From positions 1-64,000 of the forward strand of contig JAHNUO010000045.1 of the NCBI GenBank assembly GCA_019787685.1: a stretch of 64,000 nucleotides of DNA, read 5' to 3'. The notes beneath the pieces are model-generated. The model did no database searches, was not told the origin of the DNA, and saw nothing but the letters and a program-made list of their open reading frames with translations. Below are positions 12,254-22,780 of this stretch, piece after piece (the stretch's first letter is position 1; every line of letters starts with the position of its first letter). Position numbers and translations under genes: made by a program. Source of the DNA: Chiua virens. Its lineage: Eukaryota > Basidiomycota > Agaricomycetes > Boletales > Boletaceae.

Positions 12254-12891
12254 TGTAACAACCTAGAACAAATGTAGACTATGAGTTACTTGCGAGTGGT
12301 TGTAGTGGTCAGTGTAAGAATGTAGAATGCAAGTGAGTCTGACGAGTGAGGCGAGAACTACAGAGGAGATCCGTCTATGAAGACATTGGGGAATATCCAA
12401 AGGTGAACTTTGTTAGAGTTCCCTTGGTGCTGCATTCAAGTCTTATATACTAAAAGTACATCAGAGTTATAATCGGAGTATGAATACATGAGATAAGTAT
12501 AAGTGTTCTGATTGGTAGATAAGGTGTGATAACATGAGGTATCAGCATGTATGTGAGTCATAGATAAGAACATGAGGAAACAATGCTGTAACAATGTGGT
12601 AAAAGCATGTTATAAGATAAGCACTGTTTTAATAATAGATATGAGATATGGAATCATGATAAGATAACATGTGAATACATGTGTGTTGTGCATGGGTTAT
12701 GACATCGTGTGATAACACGTGTCTAATGATGATGATATAAATATCATAATGTGGTGGCCAATAGGATATGATCCTGAGTATAGCCTTGGCATGAGGCAAA
12801 AAGTGCCGTAATAGATATTGTGTATCTTGTATGATGGAGTAGAGAATGAGTAGGAAGGCAAAAGATTAATGAGTGAAACGTGATTGTAACA
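12254..12891 (-). mobile_element. Solo LTR related to gypsy-2 (family C), TSD GTCAC
   Basis: 638-bp LTR starting TGTAACAACCTAGAAC and ending GATTGTAACA. Target-site duplication GTCAC at 12249-12253 and 12892-12896. It shares blocks with the gypsy-2 LTRs, including AACCTAGAACAAA, the GAACTTTGTTAGAG self-primer block, a TATATACT promoter block and CCAATAGG-TATGATCCT. Elsewhere it is strongly diverged. Confidence 0.9.
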
Positions 12892-12936
12892 GTCACAATG
12901 ACAAAATCAAGTGATCAAGCAGTTCTCTTAGCTGAC

Positions 12937-13885
12937 TTTTGTCAAGACTCTCACTGGAAAGACCAAGATTCAGGATGAGGGAGGCATCCCTCCCGACCAA
13001 CAATGTCTATGCTCCATTTTGGTATGTGTTACGATTTCTTTCTTTTCCTTGTTTTCACTTGTACTACTTTGCTTCACTCAATACCTAGGTATCTTAGTAC
13101 GCTCATCCATATGTGTTTCACCTTACATAACCAGTATCGGCTTTACCTGCATGCTGACTCTTTTCTTTCTCGTCATCACCCAATGGCTTTGCACTTAGTC
13201 ATTTCTTCTTCGTCATTGTCTGTTGCCTTCACATCGTACAATTCCCCTTTTGGCCTTCCTTCCGTTCTGCTCTTCTTGGCCACCCCTTTTGGATATCGTG
13301 CACTTCCCTTTCTGGCCCTTCGCCCTTCTGCTCTTCTGGCCTACCCCTTTTAGTTACGTGGTCCGTGCACGATTCTCGTAGTATAAATACCTCACAGTGA
13401 TACTCATGTACACTAGTCTTGATCTCCGCAATCTAGCTGAGTATCTCTGCCTCCACTCGGGAACCCCCCCTGTGACCTCCTTGACCCTTGACCCTTGACA
13501 CCTATGGCCAACGCCTAGGTTCCACCTTGATCACAAGAGGAAGACCCTTGGTCCTTCGGGTATAGATTCCCAACAGGACGCTCTCAGCAACGCCTGAGTT
13601 CTACCTCATCTCCATTGTTGGCAATACACTAACAGCAGTCCTCCTTGAACTCTTACAGCGCGCCACGTATCAAGTGGTGGTTGTTTGAGTTATTGCAGCC
13701 ATTTGATCCTTAGCGCTTTTGCGGCTACGCTAGGTCCTACCTGGATCTATCGTAACAGTATGTTGATCACTCAGATTTACTACGTCTGTTTTGATTCACT
13801 CTAAACTTGAAGTCCTTCATCTCCATGGTGGTATGCAAATCTTTGTCAAGATCCTAGGTAAGATTATCACTGGTGTTTCACAGTT
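12937..13885 (+). pseudogene. Polyubiquitin relic, split by a solo LTR
   Basis: At 12937-13026 the sequence reads TTTGTCAAGACTCTCACTGG (FVKTLTGKT) followed by KIQDEGGIPPDQQ, both ubiquitin landmarks (canonical KIQDKEGIPPDQQ). After the LTR (13027-13757) the trace resumes: a degraded monomer C-terminus near 13800-13832 ending LHLHGG, followed directly by MQIFVKILGK at 13833, the start of a next head-to-tail monomer. Head-to-tail repeats are diagnostic of polyubiquitin genes. Stops, frame changes and substitutions at Arg and Thr positions show it is non-functional. Confidence 0.8.
13027..13757 (+). mobile_element. Solo LTR, family A, TSD GTATG
   Basis: 731-bp LTR beginning TGTTACGATTTC and ending ATCGTAACA, same orientation as the 5' LTR of gypsy-1. 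Target-site duplication GTATG at 13022-13026 and 13758-13762. It retains the TATAAATACC promoter block and the CTAGTCTTGATCTC self-primer. Confidence 0.94.
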
Positions 13886-14548
13886 TCACTGTGAAGCTGC
13901 CCCACTTCATAGCATATGCTCTCCACAGGCCTGGGACCAAGCCCCACTCTTTCATTTGGAATTGTTTCCAGAGTATCCCCTTGTTCCAATTCCACTGCAA
14001 AGTTGCCCCATTTCATAGCCTACACTTTTCACAGGACTGAGCGTCACTCTTAGTGTATTGTTCGTGCCATGTACTATAATTTCTATCTCAATTTTCAATG
14101 CACCACACATTTTCACCTTATATTTTGTGGGAAGCAAGCAATGCAGCCATATTCAAACATGATGCTGGCACCAATGATGAGGACAATGGGTTGTTGTGCA
14201 TACAAGACGAATACAAAGACAGTAGTATTAGATGTATCCACAATGAGAGAACCAGCCATACAAATCCTGAGGAGTGATATCATGTAGCGCCCTAAGCAAT
14301 GTAATATATACCTCCTGATCACTCATCCTCGTCATTGCCATCCATATATAGTCACCATTCCTACGGAGGTGATACTTCATTGCCGAGAAAGCAAGCTCGA
14401 TTGGATTCAGGTCAGGGGAATACAGTGGTAAGAATTCACACCGCATTCCTCTACAAAGATAGTCAGTCTGTAAATCAAATAATGAAACAGAGCCATGGCA
14501 TACCTTGAGTGAATGAGATTCTGGATATTGGGATGCTTGTGAATCCGG

Positions 14549-15163
14549 TGAAGGTAATATATCCCGGCTGTAGTGCAATACTCAGGGGGATTGAAAGAAA
14601 TAGAAGAGAGGGTGAAGGAATGCGATTCTGTTCGACCCAGGGACAACACTGAGTTGGTGAACGACGAATAATGGTTTTTGGGTAGTCCAAGATGAATCCG
14701 GGGTGAATCTGGATTAAAACGGATAGAAAAGCGGACATGGCAGACCGATCCGGATTGAGAAAATACGAGGAGAGCGAGGGAAAACAAACGTCGACCGAAA
14801 ACGATGTGAGACAGATGCACACGGGCAAAAGCTACTGTATTTTTGTCAATACAGTGAATTTATAGTCCTCGGGAATACCCTCAGACTTGTCCTAAGTAAG
14901 GATAATAATAAAAAGAAGGTTTTCGTATGGTATAAAGTTCAAGAGGCACCCAAATGTCCCTGCAAGGGCTGCATGACATGGTCTAGCCAATGCTAAGTAC
15001 AAATAAGGAGCATCAAAAATAAAATAAAAGAGTCTGAGGCAAAACGGGTGCGGATACAGCAATCCGGATGAGTTCGCACAAGCAGACAGATCAGGATCGG
15101 GATTGGGTGATGACAGGGTGCGGAAACGTGCTATGCGAGCACAGGGAATACCTATTCCCTACA
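14549..15163 (-). repeat. LTR (3') of gag-only element
   Basis: 615 bp. Aligned by eye with 18275-18889 it shows about 18 differences, all transitions, most at CpG-derived dinucleotides, and no length change. Confidence 0.93.
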
Positions 15164-16390
15164 CCCGATGGGGACTTTAGATGCTGACTGTCCCCAGTCA
15201 GCCCGATGTGTATGGGGATGTGATCGGTGGTTCAACGTGACAGTTGCAGATGGCAGTGGATGGGTTCGGATACAAAAGGGTGATGGATATGTCGACAGAG
15301 ACAATGACAGCGATGAGAGTGATGATAGTAATGACAGAGATGACGACAGAGATGATGACAGAGATGATGATGATGACAATGAGAGTGATGGTGACTGCAC
15401 AGTGATGATGACCCAAAAACGACAGGAATGACAATGACGACTGGTGATAGCGGTGCAGTGATGATGATCTGCAAATGACAGGATCAGATAGTGATTGTGA
15501 CAGTGTGATGCATGGCTTTTCTGTGTGTCTGTTGTCTATGGTCTCGTGCATGAAGGTACAATGGATGAAGGATGGCTGTAATCTGCGATGCGAAGTGTGT
15601 GTGATGGTTTCGTGTTCATCGCAGTGATAGCATCTCTGGTATGTGTCGATCGTCCTGCGTGAATTCTGCTTGTCCACATGTGTCCGGTGTGATCCAATGT
15701 GATCCGGTTGGCTGAGTTTGCTATCCGCTGCTCGCTGTGTGATCCGAATATGAAGAAAAGAACTGTATGGTTGAATGTGAAAGAGATGATAAGAAAGAGA
15801 AAAACAAAATGAAACCAATTGGTGAGTGTCCGACTCGGCTTGTCTTCGTCGTGCGTCTTTCGTGTCTATACCTGCAACGGATGCCCTTTTGTGATACCTA
15901 AAAATGTCCGGAAACAATCCAGATATGACCGGATAAAGTGCGTTGTGCCTATGCGCATTTGAAGAGCAGAAGTGGTATGTAGCGGATGAGGGCACGAACT
16001 CTAGATGATTGCAATAACGAAGTAGTGAATTGAGTGGTAGAAGAAATGAATGGACTATACAATTGTGTGTTGGTTTTTCTATATGGTATTCTTTCTTTTC
16101 TGCGATGGTTTCTTGTTCGATGAGTAATGATCGGTCACTGGACTAAACCCGGGGTGAGATAGAGATCTGCCGGACAAATACCGGGAACAAAATAGAGACA
16201 AAACAGATAGCAAAAGAATGATTTCAATGACTGAAATTGTGAAAACGCGAAAAGTTGCATGTAGAAACTGAGGTGGTTGTATAGACCCCTCCCCCCTAGG
16301 TAGGCCATATCTGATGACCTCCCGGTCATCCAGATAATGCTGTGGAGAAAGGGTGAGGGCATCTCGATGATAGTGAACAAAAAGAAACAG
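15164..16390. other. Non-coding interior of the gag-only element, with GATGAC microsatellite
   Basis: Lies between the gag stop and the 3' LTR. At about 15295-15395 there is an imperfect GATGAC/AGAGAT microsatellite. Open frames here (for example 15198-15995 reverse) have simple-sequence composition and no motif. Confidence 0.55.
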
Positions 16391-18058
16391 TCAGATTCCC
16401 GGGTCGAAGGGAAAACGTGACCGAACAGTGTCGGCCAGGTTGTCGAATAAACCCAATGTGGGCAGAGACAGCTGAAGCATAAACTGAAATGAAAAGACAC
16501 ATGCATTAGTGTAAAATTGAGAGAGAGGGAAACAGATCGGGAGAGCAGTGAAGGGCATGCGTAGTTTCGATAACCGGCTCAGAACCAATTGAACCGGTGA
16601 GGTATGGGTCCTCAGATACGGCTGTAAATGTAGAGGTGGCAGCTTGGATGAGATGGGTGGTGGCATGGTTGCAGAAACGAGGGGTGAGGTCGATAGCAGC
16701 AAGGGCGGTTTGTTGAAAAAGAATGAGGGTGATGGGCGTGGCTGCAATGTGCGCACTTCATGGTGCATAGGAACTGTGCAGAAGAGTGTGTTTAGCTTCA
16801 ATCCACAGCCGGAAACTGATTGAACCAGCAAGGTACTACAAATCCTCGGATATGGCTGTAAATGCAGTGACAGTGGTTCGGATGTGATAGGCAATGGGAC
16901 AGCTTTAGGGATGAGAGACTGACTGGGCAATGCAGGTGGTGATGGATCCGACATGATCCGAGCTATCCGGATAGATGTTTTCAGTGATGCGGCCGGTGTG
17001 CTGCTATTGTGAATGGATGGCGATGATGGTGGATCCGGTGGTGATAAAACAGTTGTGTCCTCTGGAGGCAAGTGAGGTGGTCGTACTAAGCCAGGTGGGT
17101 GAGAGGGAAGTGAGTAGGATGAGAGTATGCACCTGGTTGGCTGTTTTGTCATAGTTGAAAATGTCAATCTGCTGAGCTGCAATCTGGTACTATGCGACGG
17201 ATGGGTGAGTGGTAGCATGAGGTTTGTTGATGGTGACTTCATAGTCATCTGAGGTGACAGAGGTGGCAAGGCTGGTGTGGTCAATGGTGAGAGTGATGGG
17301 GTGGATGAGTCAGGTTGTGACGTATCTGAAGAGGGCAAAGGCAGTTGGATTGGTCGTGGTGATGGACCCGAGAGCATCCAGATTGATGTATGCATGAGTA
17401 CGTCCGGTGGCAGAGCGATTGTGCCTGAGGAGAGTGAGCATAGTGGGTGAGATGTGTTGGGGCAATCCGGTTCATCTTGCTCCTGTGTTTCAGCATGCGG
17501 TACCGCAAATTCGACAGCTGTGAGAGGTGGATCAGCATAGACGGGTTCAATTGAGACGTTACTGGATTGCTCAGGATCACATTCTACTATCCTTGAATAG
17601 ACCCGGATGGAATCACTTTGCGGCGTGTGATCTGCTAGATTTGATGAGGTGGATGCTGAGGCAAGGATGGGGTCAGTGGTGATGTCGATGGATGGTTCTG
17701 GAACATAAAGTGGGTAGTCATCGTCATATGATGAGTACCAGTGCTGGACATCCGCTACGAACGTTGACCAATCTGGCTGCGCTGCAAGTACTTGCTGCGA
17801 TGTCTGCCATAGCTTGGCGTCTTCTGGGTAGGCATACCAGATGGCTGTATTAATCTTCTGTGCGTCCGTGAGTCCAATGCTCGTAGCTAACTGATCGATG
17901 TATTTCAAAAAGGCAGGTAACTGTGATGGAATGGTCGCATCGAAACGTGGGGCGCTAGAGGCAGTCTGGAAGGGCAGCTGTAGGAGATATCCGGGTGATG
18001 GCATAGTAACGACTCGGATGGTGGCACAGGTCCCCATGTGCCATGACAGGTGTGTCAT
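16391..18058 (-). CDS. Gag-like protein of the family B element
   Basis: Single open frame of 555 codons on the reverse strand, with a likely start at MPSPGYLLQLPF 18 codons in. The N-terminal 130 residues (SAPRFDATIPSQLPAFLKYI... AIWYAYPEDAKLW) resemble the capsid-type region of basidiomycete retrotransposon Gag proteins, which package element RNA into particles. The remaining 400 residues are Pro/Ser/Thr-rich and low in complexity, and no CCHC zinc knuckle is visible. No in-frame stop is present, unlike the other elements here, which suggests recent activity or selection on the Gag. Its pol must be supplied in trans. Recognition rests on sequence style and position between LTRs. Confidence 0.6.
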   Translation of the reverse strand: MTHLSWHMGTCATIRVVTMPSPGYLLQLPFQTASSAPRFDATIPSQLPAFLKYIDQLATSIGLTDAQKINTAIWYAYPEDAKLWQTSQQVLAAQPDWSTFVADVQHWYSSYDDDYPLYVPEPSIDITTDPILASASTSSNLADHTPQSDSIRVYSRIVECDPEQSSNVSIEPVYADPPLTAVEFAVPHAETQEQDEPDCPNTSHPLCSLSSGTIALPPDVLMHTSIWMLSGPSPRPIQLPLPSSDTSQPDSSTPSLSPLTTPALPPLSPQMTMKSPSTNLMLPLTHPSHSTRLQLSRLTFSTMTKQPTRCILSSYSLPSHPPGLVRPPHLPPEDTTVLSPPDPPSSPSIHNSSTPAASLKTSIRIARIMSDPSPPALPSQSLIPKAVPLPITSEPLSLHLQPYPRICSTLLVQSVSGCGLKLNTLFCTVPMHHEVRTLQPRPSPSFFFNKPPLLLSTSPLVSATMPPPISSKLPPLHLQPYLRTHTSPVQLVLSRLSKLRMPFTALPICFPLSQFYTNACVFSFQFMLQLSLPTLGLFDNLADTVRSRFPFDPGI

Positions 18059-18274
18059 CTGACTTGTCTGATGTCACTTAGAGTTCTGCGGCGGCGTAAG
18101 GGTAGTGGTGCAGGGTTTCGATAGGGGCGATGATGGTATGCAAGGAGGTGTTAACTGAGGCGAAAATTTTCTGAGAAGTGAAGCAAAGGTATGTCGTGAG
18201 TGAGGTGAATAATGAGTGGATTGGTTGTCGTCGTCTATATCAACTTCTGGAAGTCCCTCGTGGTGGGCTCCAGT

Positions 18275-18889
18275 TGAAGGTAATATGTCCCGGCTGTAGT
18301 GCAATACTCAGGGGGATTGAAAGAAATAGAAGAGAGGGTGAAGGAATGCGATTCTGTTCGACCCAGGGACAACACTGAGTTGGTGAACGACGAATAATGG
18401 TTTTTGGGTAGTCCGAGATGAATCTGGGGCAAATCTGGATTAAAACGGATAGAAAAGTGGACACGGCAGACCGATCTGGATTGAGAAAATATGAGGAGAG
18501 CAAGGGAAAACGAACGTTGACCGAAAATGATGTGAGACAGATGCACACGGGCAAAAGCTACTGTATTTTTGTCAATACAGTGAATTTATAGTCCTCGGGA
18601 ATACCCTCAGACTTGTCCTAAGTAAGGATAATAATAAAAAGAAGGTTTTCGTATGGTATAAAGTTCAAGAGGCACCCAAATGTCCCTGCAAGGGCTGCAT
18701 GACATGGTCTAGCCAATGCTAAGTACAAATAAGGAGCATCAAAAATAAAATAAAAGAGTCCGAGGCAAAACGGGTGTGGATACAGCAATCCAGATGAGTT
18801 CGCACAAGCAGACAGATCAGGATCGGGATCGGGTGACGACAGGGTGCGGAAACGTGCTATGCGAGCACAGGGAATACCTATTCCCTACA
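18275..18889 (-). repeat. LTR (5') of gag-only element
   Basis: 615-bp partner of 14549-15163. It borders the CCGG target site and the severed transposase codon. Confidence 0.93.
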
Positions 18890-19844
18890 CCGGCAGTTGT
18901 CCATTACGATCACAGAGTTTGTGGTGGGAAATGGTTGCATGTGATCAAGAAGTTGCATAACAAATTGCATAAAGTTTTCAGTACAGAATGATCCTTCAAC
19001 GATGCTGCAGTGTAGGATACCATCCTGGAGTGAAAGCACAGGGAGAACTGAGAATCTGTATAATAGTCGGTATTGATTGTACTGTACCATCAAATCACTT
19101 ACCTTCAACCATGTACAAAAAATGCCTTGCGCTGTGCCTTGGTTCCTCTAATTGACCATGCACGGCCACAATATGTGGTTCGACGGTCAACAGAACTCTC
19201 GTCGACAAAGACAAGCTGCTCAGCTGTATATTTTCCAATGCAAGTATGGTAATCAAGCCGCTTTTCAGCAGACCGCTCTGCTGCAACACATGTAATCTGA
19301 ATGAATGCAGCAACAATCAATACATTGAATCATGTACTATACACGAACCTACCTTTTTCATTGTGAAACCCACGTTTTGCAGTGTTCTCCATATGGTTGC
19401 ACACGAAACCTGAACACCAGAGGATGCAGCTAGCATTTCCTGAAGCTCATCTAGATAAACATCTGGCATTTTCTCCACCATACCCAAAAGAAACTGCAAT
19501 GGTAAATTCAATTCACGATACTGTATGGACAACATGGTACATACCTCAACATCTACATCGCGAAGATGCTGATTTCTCACTTTCTCATGGGCCTCAGGCT
19601 TTTGGTCTGAGTCTTTGCCCGGGTTGGGAACAGATCCATGCACACGAAAATGAGTCATTACCTGATGGATGGATTGAACTGACACATCTAAGCTTGCACC
19701 AATTTGTTCATAAGTGAGGAGTTTAGAGAGGCGCACAATGCCCCACTGAATCTCAGGGCTTGATTGCTGACTGTGTAGCATCACTGTGACACTGTTTTAA
19801 ATGTCAGAACAGCATACAGAGTATAAAAACTTACCAGGCTTGCA

Positions 19845-20060
19845 ATGCTGAGGCCCCAAAATACCGAAATTTCGAAATGTTGTTTTCTCCCTTCGGACCA
19901 CCTGAAATCTCTTTTCCCAAGTATTCCAAGTCAAGTGGTGTTGTCTCTGAAAGATTCTGAGTAACCATTGAGGAGATAAAGGCAACTGAAAGTGAGACAT
20001 GTTTTAGAAGTAAAATTCCCATGGTGCCAACCTTCCTGAAAAGGACAGTAACTTGAAGAC
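19845..20060 (+). pseudogene. Fragment of the 7.76-8.93 kb gene family, inverted
   Basis: The forward strand here matches the reverse-strand first exon of the gene at 7760-8930. AAATTCCCATGGTGCCAACC and the following bases are identical over about 40 bp, and weaker matches continue upstream (CGAAATTTC, CGGACCAC, TCAAGTGGTGTTGTC). Only the exon 1 region is represented. No downstream exons follow, so this is a truncated paralogue. Confidence 0.6.
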
Positions 20061-20118
20061 AGCCCTTGATTTTCTTTTCAGTAGCATGGGTGATTTTGAA
20101 AATTTCTTCCCAAAAGCC

Positions 20119-21408
20119 CTACAGACCTCTTCCACAATCTTTTTGATATAATCTCAGTCCAGCGGAGTGGAGGTATGGGAAGTCTCTGGGCTTCCCTGCA
20201 GAACTCATAAGTAAAGGAGGTTGCATAGGTCTAATACGTACATAGGTACCAGCGAATCTCATAGAAGGCAAGGGTTTGTCATTTTCCTGTTGACTCTCAT
20301 CAGCAAGAAAGGGCATTGTACAGGCTGAGACACCTACATAGATACCTGCTAGCCTGGCACCGGAAGAAGTTTGTTGTGGGAAGACTGGAGGGCGGGGGGG
20401 TTCCAAAGAGGTTCGACGTGGGATGACTGGAGGGTCAGGGAGTTCATCGTCTGAATCTTCATGGACAAACATTGGGACATTGGGTTGGGGAGTTTGCTGG
20501 ATTGTTGCAGAAGTATAAGATGGGCGAACTGAAGAAGTTTGCCATGGAATGACAGAAGGGCCAGGGAGTTCATTGTCTGAATCTCCGTGGACGAATGTTG
20601 GGACATCAGGTTGGGAAGTTTGGCAGAGTGTTGTGGAAGAGTAAGATGGGCAAAGGGAAGAAGTTTGCCGTTGGGAAACTTGGCAGAATATTTCTGAAGT
20701 ATGAGATGGGCAAAGGAAAGAAGTTTGCTGTTGGGAAACTTGGCAGAATATTTCTGAAGTATGAGATGGGGGGCAAGGAGTCTTGGAAGTGGTTGTACTT
20801 TCCTACCAGATAATCAGTAGAAGGCAGTGAGTTATTCAAGACATGAACAAATATGCTGACAAGTCTGTTACCAGGGGAAAACTGTTGCGATTTATTGGTG
20901 TGGGATGTTCTTGATCCTTGTTGGTGCATAATGTCTTCTGAATCCTTCCGTGGACTCAGTGATGAAGTGTTCTCCAGATGCTTATGATTTTCATGAGCAG
21001 GGAGGGTGACTGCACTATGTTGTACTTACTTGAATTTTTTGGAGAGCTATGTCATATTTCTGTGAAAGGGCTGCAATTTCAGACTCCTGGTCGGCCTTAA
21101 CAAGATATTAAAACAAGCTCGAAACCACTGGCACCTGGGAATGGGCCTACCTTCATTCTTTGAATGATTGTTTCAACTCCACTTCTTTCAGCATGACACT
21201 GTGCCCGATACTCCCCATCCTCGATCTTCTTCTTGAGTAGATGAATTTCTGTCTCCTGCTGGGCAATCTTCACCTCTTGATTGATGAGTGCAGCACTCGC
21301 CTTTTGTGTTTCCTCCATGATCTTCTCGTTCTGGTCCTCCAACTCAGTAATTTGTGCAGTATGATGCTGCTGTTGGTTCTCATATTGAACTACAGCTGTT
21401 TGATACAT
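20119..21408 (-). CDS. Unrecognised gene with coiled coil and short protein repeats
   Basis: Reverse-strand open frames that may be exons of one gene. 21408-about 21100 encodes a strong coiled coil (ENQQQHHTAQITELEDQNEK and following heptads rich in E, Q and K). 20929-20606 encodes 20-residue tandem repeats containing NILPSFPTANFFPLP. 20472-20119 starts MFVHEDSDDELPDPPVIP. GT-AG-compatible breaks lie between them, but I could not prove the joins. No domain is recognised. It lies just upstream of the Tc1 transposase on the same strand and could be cargo or an unrelated host gene. Confidence 0.35.
20641..20760. repeat. Two exact-length 60-bp tandem repeats in a longer degenerate array
   Basis: 20641-20700 and 20701-20760 are near-identical 60-bp units (each ends AATATTTCTGAAGT). 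Weaker copies extend back to about 20460. The 60-bp period preserves a 20-codon reading frame. Confidence 0.85.
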
Positions 21409-21711
21409 CTTCTTTTTGTGTAAAAAGTTATTCTGTAGGATTCATAAATTATTTCATGGACAGTAATAAAATTGACCCTAATGTCCATACCCCAAGTGTT
21501 GCAGATGTCTTTTGAAAACATGTTTTCAAGGCATACATGTCTCAGCGAAGTATGTTAGATTCATCAACTTCAACTAGCATTACCTTGGCGCCCTGCTCAT
21601 TCATGGTTCAGTAAGTACCAGGTGCCTACAATAGCACATACATTGCCTGATTTCTTCACAACAGACTGGGCATATCATTCAGTGAGGAGCATCTATGGAT
21701 ACAACAGTTAT

Positions 21712-22438
21712 TGTTACAATTTCTTTCTTTCGTCTCACTTGTACTTCTTTCCTTTACTCGATACCTAGGTATCATCGTACGTTCATCTGTACTTGTTCAT
21801 CTTTCACCTTTGTAACTCTGCACTGGCCTTACCCGGGTGCTTACGTTCCTCCTTTCTCATCATCATCCGATGGCATCGCTCTTACTCATTTCATTCTCGT
21901 CATCATCCGATGGCTTCGCATTTGTCATTTCACTTTTGTCATCGTCCGTTGCCTTCGCATCGTACAATTCTCCTTTTGGATATCGTGCACTTCCCTTTTG
22001 GCCCTTCGCTCTTCCGCTCTTCTGGCCTACCCCTTTTAGTTACCTGGTCCGTGCACGATCCTCATAGTATAAATACCTTGCAGCGATACTCTTGTACCCT
22101 AGTCTTGATCTCCGCAATCTAGCTGAGTATCTCTGCTCTACTCGCCTCAGCGCCTGTGACCACTCAACCGGACTACTCTTAGTCCTACTTGAACACTTGG
22201 ACTCATCGTAGTCAACCCTTGACCCTTGACCGTCCCTCGGGTATAGATTCCCAACCGGACAACTCTCAGCAACGCCTGAGTTTTCACTTGTCTCTCTGGT
22301 AGCAACCCGCTGACCAGACACCCTCGTTCAACTCTTCAGCGCACCACATATCAAGTGGTGGTTGTTTGAGTTATCGCAGCCACTTGGTACTTGGCGCTTT
22401 TGCGGCTATGCTAGGTCCTACCCGGAACTATCGTAACA
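21712..22438 (+). repeat. 5' LTR of gypsy-1
   Basis: 727 bp, TGTTACAATTTC to ATCGTAACA. It contains TATAAATA at 22068-22075 and a predicted transcript start at 22100. Confidence 0.92.
22068..22111 (+). promoter_or_regulatory. LTR core promoter and self-primer (gypsy-1)
   Basis: TATAAATA at 22068-22075. Thirty-two nt downstream, TAGTCTTGATCT (22100-22111) is the exact reverse complement of the sequence just after the LTR. The spacing suits a TATA-driven start. The TATA and primer blocks are also found in the family A solo LTRs. Confidence 0.72.
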
Positions 22439-22440
22439 TA

Positions 22441-22452
22441 AGATCAAGACTA
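22441..22452 (+). other. Self-primer binding site (gypsy-1)
   Basis: AGATCAAGACTA, starting two nt after the LTR end, is complementary over 12 nt to the predicted 5' end of the element mRNA at 22100-22111. No TGG-type tRNA primer-binding site is present at this position. Confidence 0.75.
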
Positions 22453-22780
22453 CCAATACAGCCTGCCTTTGAGCAGCTAGCTGCCCACCATTGCCGGACG
22501 ACCTCCCACTCATCCACTCTTGAACCCCACTTGGAATCTTTGGACATCCCACACACCATCGTCCAACCTTTCCGACGAGAACCCTGAACCCTCAACTCCA
22601 CCTTCTGAACCCCAGGAGGAAGACCTCAACATCAACGTCGAACACTCGGAAGACGAGATCCAGCAACTAGCTGACTGTCTCACTTCGAACCTTGACCTCC
22701 CCGCCCTTGCCACCTTCGCATCCCCAACGACCCCATGAAGGCCCAACCCTGGACCATCATCTATCCAGAACCCCCTGCCC

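Larger units (their letters stand above)
14549..18889 (-). mobile_element. Gag-only LTR retrotransposon (family B), 4-bp TSD CCGG
   Basis: 4,341-bp element with two direct LTRs of 615 bp each (14549-15163 and 18275-18889), bounded by TG and CA on the + strand. It is flanked by CCGG at 14545-14548 and 18890-18893. Gag reads on the reverse strand, so the 5' LTR is the right-hand one. Two nt after it comes TGGAGCCCACCACGAGG, a TGG-starting primer-binding site consistent with a tRNA primer. No protease, reverse transcriptase, RNase H or integrase is present, so the element is non-autonomous. Confidence 0.9.
14228..19784 (-). pseudogene. Tc1/mariner-type (DD34E) transposase, split by an LTR element
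   Basis: Reverse-strand transposase in two blocks, 19784-18890 and 14548-14228. The N-terminus has a helix-turn-helix-like DNA-binding region (LLTYEQIGASLDVSVQSIHQ). The catalytic core reads VFVDESSVD (first Asp), SVIVMDNCR (second Asp), then after the insertion IHKHPNIQNLI, and, past an intron with GTATGC donor, YSPDLNPIE (the Glu). Counting across the joined gene gives 34 residues between the second Asp and the Glu. The codons on both sides of the insertion join in frame through the duplicated CCGG. Several short introns separate the exons. The triad is present, so the gene was plausibly functional until the LTR element inserted. Confidence 0.87.

Noticed and set aside
15198..15995. 265-codon reverse ORF in the gag-only element
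   Set aside because: Composition is simple-sequence, and the C-terminal half is a translation of the GATGAC microsatellite. No motif, and it lies beyond gag toward the 3' LTR.
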